This document shows, piece by piece, positions 1 through 6,852 of a DNA stretch of 16,810 bases; positions within the stretch are counted from its first letter, which is position 1, and every line of letters starts with the position of its first letter. The stretch lies in contig URUI01000046.1 of assembly GCA_900551015.1 (NCBI GenBank), positions 1 through 16,810 on the forward strand. Direction: 5' to 3'. This DNA comes from an uncultured Collinsella sp. (GTDB taxonomy: Bacteria; Actinomycetota; Coriobacteriia; Coriobacteriales; Coriobacteriaceae). The translations under genes and the position numbers were made by a program. A model generated the notes under the pieces. That model searched no databases. It was not told the DNA's origin and saw nothing but the letters and a program-made list of their open reading frames with translations.

Positions 1-1604
1 ACCACGTCGGCCAGCTCGGCATCGGTCATGGCATCGCGCTTGGCTGCCAGCTCGGCAGCTTCGGCGCCCTCCGCACCCTCGGCAGCGTCTACCGGCACCA
101 GCTCGACCAGCGCCATGTGGTCGTTTTCCAGCACCAGCTCGCGCAGCAGGTCCTCAAAGTAGCTGCCGTCCAGCTCGCCACGCAGCTCCTCGTACACCGG
201 GCCGTACTTGAGTGCCAGCGTCGCGGCGTCGTCATCGTAGAGCCAGGTGCTCAGCGCGTCGCACGCAATGGCCACGCCGTCGGCGATGCCGTAGTCGCGC
301 TGGCGCAGGTCGTATTCGTTGCTGCTGATAATGGCTTCCAGGCGCTCGCGCGGAACGCCATGCTCGCACAAGTCGCGGCAGGCGTCCTGGAACACGCGAC
401 GCAGCTCGCGCGCCTCGCCGGGCTGCGCGTTTTGCAGCATGATGAGTTCGTAGGGCTGCAGGCTCTCGGCCGCGGTATAGCTCACCACGTTGCCGCCCAG
501 GCCGGCGGCCAGAATGGCCTTCTTAACCGGCGCTTCGTTGGAGCCCAGCAGCGCCTCGAACAGGATGTCCGCCGCAATCGTGCGCTTGCGGTCGAGCGCG
601 CTGCCCAGCACAAGGCCCAGGCCCACCAGGGCGTTCTCGGGCGTGGTGGCCATCTCGACGCGCTTATACTCGCAGGTCACAGGCGCCTGCACGTCCAGCG
701 GATTGGGTGCCAGCGTGGACGGGTCCTCGCCGGCGGCAACGGCTGCATCCATGCGGCGGCTCGCGGCACTCGGCTGCGACAGATAGCGCTCGTCCAAAAA
801 GGCCAGTGCGCGGTCCACGTCCAGGTCGCCGTAAAGCGTGATATAGGAGTTGGAAGGATTGTAGTGGCGCGCGTGCGTGTCCAGGAACTGCTCGTAGGTG
901 AGCGCGGGAATCGCGCGCGGGTCGCCGCCGCTCTCGTGCGCATAGGCGGTGTCGGGATAGAGCGCGGCGTTGACGGCGTCGTCTAGCACGCTCATGGGGT
1001 CGGAAAGGGCGCCCTTCATCTCGTTGAACACCACGCCGTTATAGCGCAGCGTGCCCTCGCGCAGGCTCGCGGAGCAGCCGTCGCCTTCGCCCTCGGCGCC
1101 CTCCGGCAGGTCCAACTCGTAGTGCCAGCCCTCCTGCTCAATAATAGTCGGCTTGGTGTAGATGGCCGGGTTGAACACCGCGTCCAGGTACACGTCCATC
1201 AGGTTGTACAGATCCTGCTCGTTGGTGGTGGCAACGGGGTAGATGGTTTTGTCGGGGTAGGTCATGGCGTTGAGGAACGTCTGCATGGAGCTCTTGATCA
1301 GATCGACGAATGGCTCCTTGACGGGGAATTTGGCCGACCCGCACAGCACCGAGTGCTCAAGAATATGGAACACGCCGGTGGAATCGGCCGGCGGCGTCTT
1401 AAAGGCAATGGCAAAGGCCTTGTTCTCGTCGTCGCATGCCAGGTACAGCAGGCGAGCGCCCGAGGCGGTGTGGCGTAGCACGTAGGCGTCCGAGTCGAGC
1501 TCGGGCACGGTCTCGCAGCGCTCGACGGCAAAGCCGTGGCAGGTAGTGCCGGGCACTAGCAGCGCGGCGGCAGCGGCGCGCGGGTCGGTTGTGGTGGTGG
1601 GCAT
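1..1604 (-). CDS. M16C-family zinc metallopeptidase (presequence-protease/insulinase-like), 3' end outside window
   Basis: The reading frame starts at 1604 and stays open to the left edge, giving about 534 residues of a protein whose family is usually near 1000 residues, so roughly the C-terminal half lies outside. The start ATG has a good ribosome site (AAAGGAGA, six bases upstream). Residues 80-84 read HILEH, the inverted zinc motif HxxEH that defines M16 peptidases. E195 in the context NEMKG is at the distance expected for the third zinc ligand. The stretch around residues 105-125 (SSMQTFLNAMTYPDKTIYP) is typical of the presequence-protease/falcilysin subgroup (M16C). Such enzymes degrade peptides inside a closed chamber made of two halves. 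No signal peptide is visible, so a cytoplasmic peptide-scavenging role is likely. Family assignment is firm; physiological substrate is unknown. Confidence 0.93.
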   Translation of the reverse strand, partial: MPTTTTDPRAAAAALLVPGTTCHGFAVERCETVPELDSDAYVLRHTASGARLLYLACDDENKAFAIAFKTPPADSTGVFHILEHSVLCGSAKFPVKEPFVDLIKSSMQTFLNAMTYPDKTIYPVATTNEQDLYNLMDVYLDAVFNPAIYTKPTIIEQEGWHYELDLPEGAEGEGDGCSASLREGTLRYNGVVFNEMKGALSDPMSVLDDAVNAALYPDTAYAHESGGDPRAIPALTYEQFLDTHARHYNPSNSYITLYGDLDVDRALAFLDERYLSQPSAASRRMDAAVAAGEDPSTLAPNPLDVQAPVTCEYKRVEMATTPENALVGLGLVLGSALDRKRTIAADILFEALLGSNEAPVKKAILAAGLGGNVVSYTAAESLQPYELIMLQNAQPGEARELRRVFQDACRDLCEHGVPRERLEAIISSNEYDLRQRDYGIADGVAIACDALSTWLYDDDAATLALKYGPVYEELRGELDGSYFEDLLRELVLENDHMALVELVPVDAAEGAEGAEAAELAAKRDAMTDAELADV

Positions 1605-1884
1605 ATGCAGTCTCCTTTGACGCCCCGGCGGGGGCGAATCGAGTCGAATCCTCGAGAGTATACCCATATGGGGCCGTTGCTCTGCGGCGAACTGAAGACG
1701 ATGTGGGTGGACTAGCCTAGCTAGGTTGATAACGAATGCCGCGGGTAGCCGCTGCACCCCGCTAAAGTGAAATAACACCCCGTTTACCGAATCATTTAGG
1801 AAATATATGGACTCCTAAAAAGTTCTAATACAATATAAGTCATCTATCTATAAACTGCTGATTCCTTGTAAAGGTATGGTTGAT
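1605..1884. promoter_or_regulatory. Divergent intergenic region with gntR promoter
   Basis: This 280-bp gap separates the minus-strand peptidase from the plus-strand regulator and should carry both promoters. It becomes strongly AT-rich from about 1785 to 1865. A -10-like TACAAT lies at 1829-1834, inside the pseudo-palindrome CTAATA-CAA-TATAAG (1825-1839, one mismatch), which may be an autoregulatory operator. No convincing -35 box is seen (TGGACT at 1808-1813 is a weak candidate at only 15 bp). A perfect palindrome CCTAGCTAGG is at 1716-1725. Promoter positions are inferred. Confidence 0.4.
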
Positions 1885-2589
1885 ATGGTTGAGGCAAATA
1901 GCGTTATCCCCCTGTACAAACAGATTGTTCGTGCGCTTTCTGATTCAATCGCCAACGGCACGTACCGCCCGGGAGATAAGCTTCCGACCGAGGCGGAGCT
2001 TATCGAGCAATTTGGCGTGAGCCGAATAACGGTTCGCTCCGCAATTAAAGAAATGGAAGATGCTGGGCTTGTTGAGAGGGCCCGCGGCAAGGGCACGTTC
2101 GTTTCGTCGGACACGCAGATGTATGCCGCGGACGACCGTGAGAGCTTTACCCATTCGTGCCAGCTTGCGGGCAAACAGGCGTCTACCAGGGTTCTCGAAA
2201 TGGGCTGGGACTTCCCAAGTCTGCGAGACGCGAAGTTCCTGGGCGTAGACGATACCCAAAAGGTATTGCGTAGCCGTCGTCTGCGCCTTGTGGATGGCAA
2301 GCCCACGATGCTGGAAACCAATAGCTATTCCGCTGCGCTTTCTTTTTTGGAGCATGAGTCCCTCGATGATTCGCTGATGGCGGTACTCGATCGCCAGGGG
2401 ATCAAGATGGGTCCCAACACGCGTACGCTCGAGGTCTGCTATGCGAGCGAGCTCGAGGCGGCATACCTTAACGTGGAGCTGGACTCTTCGCTGCTTCTGT
2501 TTGTCGATAGACGTTATGCCCCAAGTGGCGAGCCGCTTTTCATCTCCCGTCAGGTGTACTGCACCGAGCGACTGAAGTTCTATTTGTAA
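1885..2589 (+). CDS. GntR-family transcriptional regulator, HutC/UTRA subfamily (FrlR-like)
   Basis: This 234-residue protein has an N-terminal winged helix-turn-helix (about residues 9-75) with the GntR signature IPLYKQI, GDKLPTEAEL, FGVSRITVRSAI and GKGTFV. The rest, about residues 90-230, matches in length and pattern a UTRA effector domain, which in this subfamily binds a small sugar phosphate or similar ligand. An in-frame ATG at 1876 exists, but AAGG (1871-1874) would sit only one base from it, whereas it is ten bases from the ATG at 1885; the later start also fits the family N-terminus. It precedes the PTS/deglycase genes on the same strand and is probably their local repressor. FrlR regulators of known fructoselysine operons belong to the same subfamily. 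Family call is strong; target and ligand are inferred. Confidence 0.88.
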   Translation: MVEANSVIPLYKQIVRALSDSIANGTYRPGDKLPTEAELIEQFGVSRITVRSAIKEMEDAGLVERARGKGTFVSSDTQMYAADDRESFTHSCQLAGKQASTRVLEMGWDFPSLRDAKFLGVDDTQKVLRSRRLRLVDGKPTMLETNSYSAALSFLEHESLDDSLMAVLDRQGIKMGPNTRTLEVCYASELEAAYLNVELDSSLLLFVDRRYAPSGEPLFISRQVYCTERLKFYL

Positions 2590-2600
2590 ATTAGCGATAG

Positions 2601-2622
2601 ATTGGTCGATTTACCGACCAAT
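2601..2622. promoter_or_regulatory. Perfect 8-bp inverted repeat downstream of gntR
   Basis: ATTGGTCG (2601-2608) and CGACCAAT (2615-2622) are perfect reverse complements around a 6-base spacer, starting 12 bases after the gntR stop. There is no T-tract, so it is a poor terminator. The arms resemble half-sites recognised by HutC-type GntR proteins such as NagR/DasR (TGGTC...GACCA), but the spacing is wider. An operator for the gntR product is possible but unproven. Confidence 0.35.
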
Positions 2623-2669
2623 TGTTACCGTTCGCGGATTTGGAAAATAGACACACCACGTAGGGTAGA

Positions 2670-2724
2670 TTGCTAATATACTTTGTTATGACAATATAGT
2701 ACGTCCTATTAGTATTGGAGAACT
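2670..2724 (+). promoter_or_regulatory. Promoter and candidate operator for PTS EIIA
   Basis: A -10-like TATAGT lies at 2695-2700 with TTGCTA at 2670-2675 as a weak -35 (19-bp spacing). Between them is the near-palindrome TTGTTATGACAA (2683-2694), well placed for a repressor. A ribosome site GGAG (2717-2720) precedes the ATG at 2725 by four bases. The sequence ATACTTT here also occurs, reversed, in the deglycase promoter near 3830. Confidence 0.4.
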
Positions 2725-3144
2725 ATGAATAAGATATTGCTAGCGAGTCATGGTTATCTCGCCCAAGGCATGAAAAGCTCTCTGGAGATTCTGATGGGCA
2801 CCAACGACCGAATCGAGTGCCTGTGCGCCTATGTCGATGACGATTCAAGGGACGTCGCGGCGTTGATTGATGCATGGATGGAGACGAGGGACCCTGCCGA
2901 CTCTTGGTTTGTCGTGACTGACATCTTTGGCGGCTCTGTAAACAACGAATTCATTCAGAGGCAGACCGACGGATCGTTTACGTTAATCGCTGGAATGAAC
3001 TTGCCGCTGCTGGTGGAAATGGTTACACAGCTGGACTCCCTGGATGCGGACAAGGCCAAAGCCGCGGTCGAGGGATCGCGTTCGTTTATTCAGCTTTGCG
3101 AGGCGGCGGACATGCTTGCCGGCGCCGAGGAAGAAGAGTTCTAG
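2725..3144 (+). CDS. PTS mannose-family EIIA component
   Basis: This 139-residue protein is the size of a stand-alone mannose-family EIIA domain. The N-terminus LLASHGYLAQGM contains the phosphorylated histidine (H9, in the ASHG context matching the THG/SHG active site of ManX-type EIIA). Residues 65-74 read TDIFGGSVNN, the conserved TDxFGGSPxN active-site loop, with V replacing the usual P. It takes phosphate from HPr and passes it to EIIB in the cytoplasm. The C-terminus ends in an acidic tail (AEEEEF). It is followed after 71 bp by EIIB, while the membrane components EIIC and EIID lie further on beyond the deglycase gene, so the transporter is assembled from two transcription blocks. Substrate is inferred from the deglycase, not from this protein. 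Confidence 0.9.
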   Translation: MNKILLASHGYLAQGMKSSLEILMGTNDRIECLCAYVDDDSRDVAALIDAWMETRDPADSWFVVTDIFGGSVNNEFIQRQTDGSFTLIAGMNLPLLVEMVTQLDSLDADKAKAAVEGSRSFIQLCEAADMLAGAEEEEF

Positions 3145-3160
3145 TTAGTTCTGGTTCTAG

Positions 3161-3172
3161 CCCTAGCTAGGG
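3161..3172. repeat. Perfect palindrome CCCTAGCTAGGG
   Basis: This 12-bp perfect palindrome lies between the EIIA and EIIB genes, in a patch that holds four CTAG tetranucleotides from 3141 to 3170. Its 10-bp core CCTAGCTAGG also occurs at 1716-1725, upstream of gntR. It could be a protein-binding site; no function is established. Confidence 0.5.
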
Positions 3173-3215
3173 GCCACACCTGTCATTCCCTTTATCACGT
3201 GCGGAGATGATAACG

Positions 3216-3689
3216 ATGATTAAGCTTACGAGAGTTGATTACCGACTGATTCACGGCCAAGTTGCCATGTCCTGGACTCATGCTTTGGATGTAGATTGCA
3301 TCTTGCTTGCCAGCGATGCTGTGGCAAAAGACGACATGAGGAAGGCGGCCTTGAGGCTCGCCCGCCCCAACGGCGTTAAACTCGTCATCAAGGATGTTGA
3401 CGCTGCTATCGAGGCGCTCAACAGCGGCGTTACCGACAAGTATTCGCTGTTTATCATCACTGAGACGATTGAAGATGTCTATCGTCTCGCTAAGGGTTGC
3501 AAAGACATCAAAGAGATCAATCTGGGCGGAACCCGAAAGACCCCTGAGACCACGCTTCATCCGACCCCTGCGATCTTTGCGACCGAGAAAGATGCCGAGC
3601 ATATCCAAGAGCTCCTGGGCGATGGCGTGGCCATCGAAATCCGTCAGGTCCCCAATGACGCTAAGGTGTTTGCCAAGGACGTTTTCTAG
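3216..3689 (+). CDS. PTS mannose/fructose/sorbose-family EIIB component
   Basis: This 157-residue protein matches the full length of a stand-alone mannose-family EIIB. Near the N-terminus it reads RVDYRLIHGQV, where H13 is the phosphoryl-accepting histidine of the RxDxRLIHGQV signature. Later motifs, including INLGGTR and the C-terminal VPNDAK pattern, also fit the family. An upstream in-frame ATG at 3207 directly abuts the GCGGAG ribosome site (3201-3206), so the ATG at 3216, nine bases from GGAG, is preferred. EIIB is cytoplasmic, receives phosphate from EIIA and transfers it to the sugar carried by EIIC/EIID. The gene is followed by a strong terminator, so EIIA and EIIB form their own transcription unit. 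Confidence 0.92.
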   Translation: MIKLTRVDYRLIHGQVAMSWTHALDVDCILLASDAVAKDDMRKAALRLARPNGVKLVIKDVDAAIEALNSGVTDKYSLFIITETIEDVYRLAKGCKDIKEINLGGTRKTPETTLHPTPAIFATEKDAEHIQELLGDGVAIEIRQVPNDAKVFAKDVF

Positions 3690-3740
3690 CCGGAAACACG
3701 TTGCTGCTCGGCATTTATTGAACCAATGCTCTATGCCTAT

Positions 3741-3773
3741 GCCCGTCGATCATTTGATCGGCGGGCTTTTTAT
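3741..3773 (+). terminator. Rho-independent terminator after EIIB
   Basis: GCCCGTCGATCA (3741-3752) pairs with TGATCGGCGGGC (3755-3766), a 12-bp stem with one G-U pair, followed by a T-rich tail TTTTTAT. It separates the EIIA/EIIB unit from the deglycase/EIIC/EIID unit. Confidence 0.88.
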
Positions 3774-3805
3774 TAAAGAAAAATCAAAAAAATCTGAAAT
3801 AGTTC

Positions 3806-3836
3806 TTGCATAGTTAGTTATATAAAGTATTATAAC
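3806..3836 (+). promoter_or_regulatory. Promoter and overlapping palindromic operator for the deglycase unit
   Basis: TTGCAT (3806-3811) and TATTAT (3828-3833) are spaced by 16 bp and form a good promoter. Overlapping the -10 is the inverted repeat GTTATA (3817-3822), 8-bp spacer, TATAAC (3831-3836), a likely repressor operator. Its spacer shares AAAGTAT with the reverse complement of the EIIA promoter. Confidence 0.55.
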
Positions 3837-3883
3837 GTCATGGGATGAATGAAGGGTTCATCCAAGTGAGTTAGGAGTAAGGG

Positions 3884-4918
3884 ATGTTCAATTTCGATGA
3901 GCCTCGTTACGAGAAGGTTGTGAGCGATGCCCTCGCTCTCCGTCCTCAGATTGAGGCTGCCGTGGACGAGGTCTGCGAGCAGGGTTATTCCAACATCTTC
4001 TTCATCGGCTGCGGCGGCACCTGGGCCCACACGCTCCCGATGAAGTATTGGGTCGAGACCACCACGGCCGACGTCGATGTCCACTGCGAGATCGCCGCAG
4101 AGTTCCTCGCCTGCCCGCCCAAGACCTTCAACAAGGATTCTGTCTGCGTCTTCTCCACCCGTACCGGCACCACCCCCGAGATCATTGAGGCTGCCAAGTT
4201 CTGCCAGGAGCAGGGCGCCCGCACGCTGATGTATGTCTCCAACGACAACACCCCGGCCACCGAGTACGCCGATTACAAGTTCTTCAGCTTCGCCGAGGAC
4301 GACGTTCTGTGCGAGGCCATCTACACCTACCAGATCACGCTGGTCGCCCGCTTCCTCAAGAACGCCGGCGCCTTCCCCAAGTACGACACCTTCATGGAAG
4401 AGTTCGGCAACATCGCTCCGTACCTCATCAAGGCCAAGGACGCTCAGGACGAGCGCTGCGCCGCCATGGCCGAGGACTTCAAGGATACCGATTACCACAT
4501 GGTGATTGGCTCCGGCATGCTCTGGGGTGAGGCCTACGACTACGCCATGTGCATCCTCGAGGAGATGCAGTGGATCAAGACCAAGTCCATCCACGCCGCC
4601 GAGTTCTTCCACGGCACCATCGAGCTGTGCGAGGAAGGCACGAGCCTCATCATGCTCTACGGCGAGGACGACACCCGTAAGCTCATGGACCGCGTGGACA
4701 ACTTCACTCACATGCTCGCCGACGAGAAGGGCGTCAACGTCCGCGTGAACAAGTTTGACACCGCCGAGGTCGAGCTGCCGTTCAGCGACCCCGAGTTCCG
4801 CAAGATCGTCTCCCCGATGGTCACCTACACCATCACCGAGCGTCTGAGCTGCCATCTCGAGCACGTCCGTAACCACCCGCTCACCACGCGTCGTTACTAT
4901 CACCAGATGAACTACTAA
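3884..4918 (+). CDS. frlB: SIS-domain sugar-amine 6-phosphate deglycase (FrlB-like, fructoselysine 6-phosphate type)
   Basis: This 344-residue protein has two sugar-isomerase (SIS) domains, about residues 25-160 and 195-330. The first contains IGCGGTW and STRTGTTPE (about 91-99), the phosphosugar-binding loops. The second contains AAEFFHGTIEL, where E240 and H243 match the catalytic Glu/His ExxHG pattern of FrlB, FraB and related deglycases. The C-terminus NHPLTTRRYYHQMNY closely resembles the RRYY tail of FrlB. Known FrlB enzymes hydrolyse fructoselysine 6-phosphate to glucose 6-phosphate and lysine. The surrounding mannose-family PTS would supply the phosphorylated substrate, so no separate kinase (FrlD) is needed, and none is seen. 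Glucoselysine or fructose-asparagine phosphates remain possible substrates. The start follows a GGAG site (GTTAGGAGTAAGGG). Confidence 0.82.
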   Translation: MFNFDEPRYEKVVSDALALRPQIEAAVDEVCEQGYSNIFFIGCGGTWAHTLPMKYWVETTTADVDVHCEIAAEFLACPPKTFNKDSVCVFSTRTGTTPEIIEAAKFCQEQGARTLMYVSNDNTPATEYADYKFFSFAEDDVLCEAIYTYQITLVARFLKNAGAFPKYDTFMEEFGNIAPYLIKAKDAQDERCAAMAEDFKDTDYHMVIGSGMLWGEAYDYAMCILEEMQWIKTKSIHAAEFFHGTIELCEEGTSLIMLYGEDDTRKLMDRVDNFTHMLADEKGVNVRVNKFDTAEVELPFSDPEFRKIVSPMVTYTITERLSCHLEHVRNHPLTTRRYYHQMNY

Positions 4919-4939
4919 TCCTCTCAAATTGCTGCGGTT

Positions 4940-4978
4940 GTCTGCAGGCGAGCTGCGCAGAATGCCTCGCCTGCAGAC
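4940..4978 (+). promoter_or_regulatory. Perfect 13-bp intercistronic hairpin between deglycase and EIIC
   Basis: GTCTGCAGGCGAG (4940-4952) and CTCGCCTGCAGAC (4966-4978) are exact reverse complements around a 13-base loop. No T-tract follows, so it is not a classic terminator. It sits in the 81-bp gap between the deglycase stop and the EIIC start, where such hairpins commonly stabilise the upstream transcript end or limit downstream expression. Confidence 0.65.
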
Positions 4979-4999
4979 CTGTTTCTGGGGTTGATCGAA

Positions 5000-5773
5000 A
5001 TGGTTGTCCAGTATCTTCTAGTTGCACTGGTCGCATTTATTGCGTCCATGGACGAGCAATTATTTGGCATTACGATGCTTGGTCGTCCGCTGTTTACGAG
5101 CCTGTTTGTCGGCTTGATCCTTGGCGATGTCCAGCAGGGCGTTATCGTCGGCGCTGCTTTGGAGTCCATGTTCATGGGCGCCATCATGGTCGGCGCGGCG
5201 GTTCCTCCCGAGGTCTATGCCTCCGGCGTGCTTGGCTGCGCGTTTGCCGTCATTACGGGTACGGGCACGGCAACTGCCGTCGCGCTCGCCCTTCCCGTCT
5301 CCGTCTTCCTTCAGGTGTGGCGCAACTTCTGCTACGCCGTTCCGGGTGCCTTTGCCTGCAAGAAGATTGAGACCGCTCTGGCAAATCGCGATCTTGCCAA
5401 GGCGAATCTGCAACATCTGACCATCGTGCCGCTGTCGATTGGCATTCCGTCTGCACTGCTGGTGTTTGGCTCGCTGTTCTTTGGTGCCGACCTTATCAAC
5501 AATGCGCTCAACGCGATTCCGCAGTTTGTGATGGACGGCCTCAACGTTGCGTCCGGCGTCATGGTCTGCATCGGCTTCGCTCTTCTTATCAGGACCATGG
5601 GCGATAACAAGCTCCTTCCCTGGCTGTTCCTGGGCTTCATTATGGTCATCTACCTCAAGATGGACGTGGTCGGCGTCGCCGCAGCTGCCATTTGCGTCGC
5701 GCTGCTCCTGGCCTTCCGCGAGGGCTCGTCCGGTCCGCAGACGGTTGCTGCAGATGAAGAGGAGGACTTCTAA
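5000..5773 (+). CDS. PTS mannose/sorbose-family EIIC permease component
   Basis: This 257-residue protein is a hydrophobic integral membrane protein with many transmembrane segments, for example residues 3-20, 30-45, 60-100, 140-160 and 210-240. The N-terminal half has the EIIC patterns RPLFTSLFVGLILGD and GAALESMFMGAIMVGAA, where the family usually carries GPLVGLILGD and GAxLELxxxG. With EIID it forms the sugar channel of mannose-family PTS. A TTG codon at 4991 is in frame, but the ATG at 5000 lies nine bases from CTGGGG and gives a normal N-terminus. The C-terminus ends in DEEEDF, an acidic tail similar to that of EIIA. Its stop TAA overlaps the EIID start ATG by one base, indicating translational coupling. 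Confidence 0.92.
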   Translation: MVVQYLLVALVAFIASMDEQLFGITMLGRPLFTSLFVGLILGDVQQGVIVGAALESMFMGAIMVGAAVPPEVYASGVLGCAFAVITGTGTATAVALALPVSVFLQVWRNFCYAVPGAFACKKIETALANRDLAKANLQHLTIVPLSIGIPSALLVFGSLFFGADLINNALNAIPQFVMDGLNVASGVMVCIGFALLIRTMGDNKLLPWLFLGFIMVIYLKMDVVGVAAAAICVALLLAFREGSSGPQTVAADEEEDF

Positions 5774-6621
5774 TGGCTATCCAGAACACCGACCTCAAAG
5801 AGGCCAAGAAGGACGCGATTATGACTCCCGATATGTATCGGAGCATGTTCCTTCGCCAGTTTACGAGCCAGTGCTCGCAGTCGTACGACAAGATGATGGC
5901 AATGGGCTTCATGTACACCATTCAGAAGCCCCTGCGAAAGATCTATCCCAACGACGACGATTACTATGCGGCGCTCGATCGCCATACCGAGTTCTTTAAC
6001 ATCACGCCTCATGTGCTTCCGTTTGTAGCCGGCCTAACGGTTTCGATGGAAGAGCAGGCGGCTGCCGATAAGAACTTCGACACGTCCTCGATTAACGCCA
6101 TGAAGGTCGGCCTTATGGGACCGCTTTCCGGCATCGGCGATTCGTTCTACTGGGGTACGTTCCGCGTGGTTGCCGCCGGCATTGGTATTGGCATCGCTTC
6201 GACGGGCAACCCGCTCGGCCCCATCGTGTACGCGCTCATCTACTCCGTGATTAACTTTGCAACGCGTATCGTCGCCGCCCATCTGGGTTACGACTTGGGA
6301 ACCAAGTTTTTGCAGCAGTCCGAAGAGAGCAACCTTATGTCTCGCATGACGCATGCTGCCGGTGTTCTCGGAATGACCGTTATCGGCGCCATGATTGCGG
6401 CACAGGTCTCGCTGTCCACGGCTTTGACCTTTGACGTGGGTGGTTCGGAGATTGTCCTGCAGGATCTGTTCGATTCGATCTTCCCCGGTCTGCTGCCCTT
6501 GCTGGCAACGTTCGCTTGCGTTGCCCTCTATAAAAAGGGCGTCAAGACCATTTGGATCATCTTGGGCATCTTCGCAATCTGCATCATCGGAACGGGCTTG
6601 GGAGTGTTCGCGGCGGCGTAA
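5773..6621 (+). CDS. PTS mannose-family EIID component
   Basis: This 282-residue protein has the full length of EIID. The N-terminus LRQFTSQCSQSYDKMMAMGF and the segment HTEFFNITPHVLPFVAGLTV are hallmarks of the family, as is GLMGPLSGIGDSFYWGT at 113-129. The C-terminal part holds transmembrane segments, consistent with the membrane-embedded partner of EIIC. Translation begins with an ATG overlapping the EIIC stop (TAATG), preceded by a strong GAGGAGG site at about 5758-5765. EIIC and EIID are always required together in this PTS class, and their pairing here completes the transporter (EIIA, EIIB, EIIC, EIID). A terminator follows 45 bases after the stop. The assignment is secure at family level; the substrate is set by context. 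Confidence 0.93.
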   Translation: MAIQNTDLKEAKKDAIMTPDMYRSMFLRQFTSQCSQSYDKMMAMGFMYTIQKPLRKIYPNDDDYYAALDRHTEFFNITPHVLPFVAGLTVSMEEQAAADKNFDTSSINAMKVGLMGPLSGIGDSFYWGTFRVVAAGIGIGIASTGNPLGPIVYALIYSVINFATRIVAAHLGYDLGTKFLQQSEESNLMSRMTHAAGVLGMTVIGAMIAAQVSLSTALTFDVGGSEIVLQDLFDSIFPGLLPLLATFACVALYKKGVKTIWIILGIFAICIIGTGLGVFAAA

Positions 6622-6666
6622 TGTTGACTGCTATGCTCGCGCGTTGGATAACTAACTGACCGTTTG

Positions 6667-6704
6667 AAAACGGGGCTCGGCGTAAGGCCGGCCCCGTTTT
6701 TTAT
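6667..6704 (+). terminator. Rho-independent terminator at end of PTS/deglycase locus
   Basis: AAAACGGGGC plus CGGC pairs with GCCG plus GCCCCGTTTT around a GTAAG loop with one bulged T, followed by TTTTTT (6697-6702). It ends the EIID transcript just before the insertion sequence. Confidence 0.9.
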
Positions 6705-6852
6705 TCAAGACTTTAGTCTGCTGGCCGCGCAGCGGCCAGCTTTAAACCACCCGCTACGCGGGTGGAGACAAACGGCTTTACAAAGCCACCCCTCCGACCG
6801 ATATTGACGATTGTTCAGGCCGTCAAGAATTCGAGTCGAAGGGGTGGTCGCC

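Noticed and set aside
117..1478. Open frames on the plus strand opposite the peptidase gene
   Set aside because: The minus-strand frame is continuous for about 534 codons with full M16 motifs; the plus-strand frames are low-complexity shadows rich in V, A, Q and G.
3830..4927. 365-codon minus-strand open frame
   Set aside because: It lies opposite the deglycase gene, whose family motifs are clear; the antisense translation has no recognisable domain and the length is due to high GC at third positions.
2725..6621. Plain mannose uptake system
   Set aside because: The components match the mannose family, but the embedded deglycase and GntR/UTRA regulator point to a sugar-amine rather than mannose itself.
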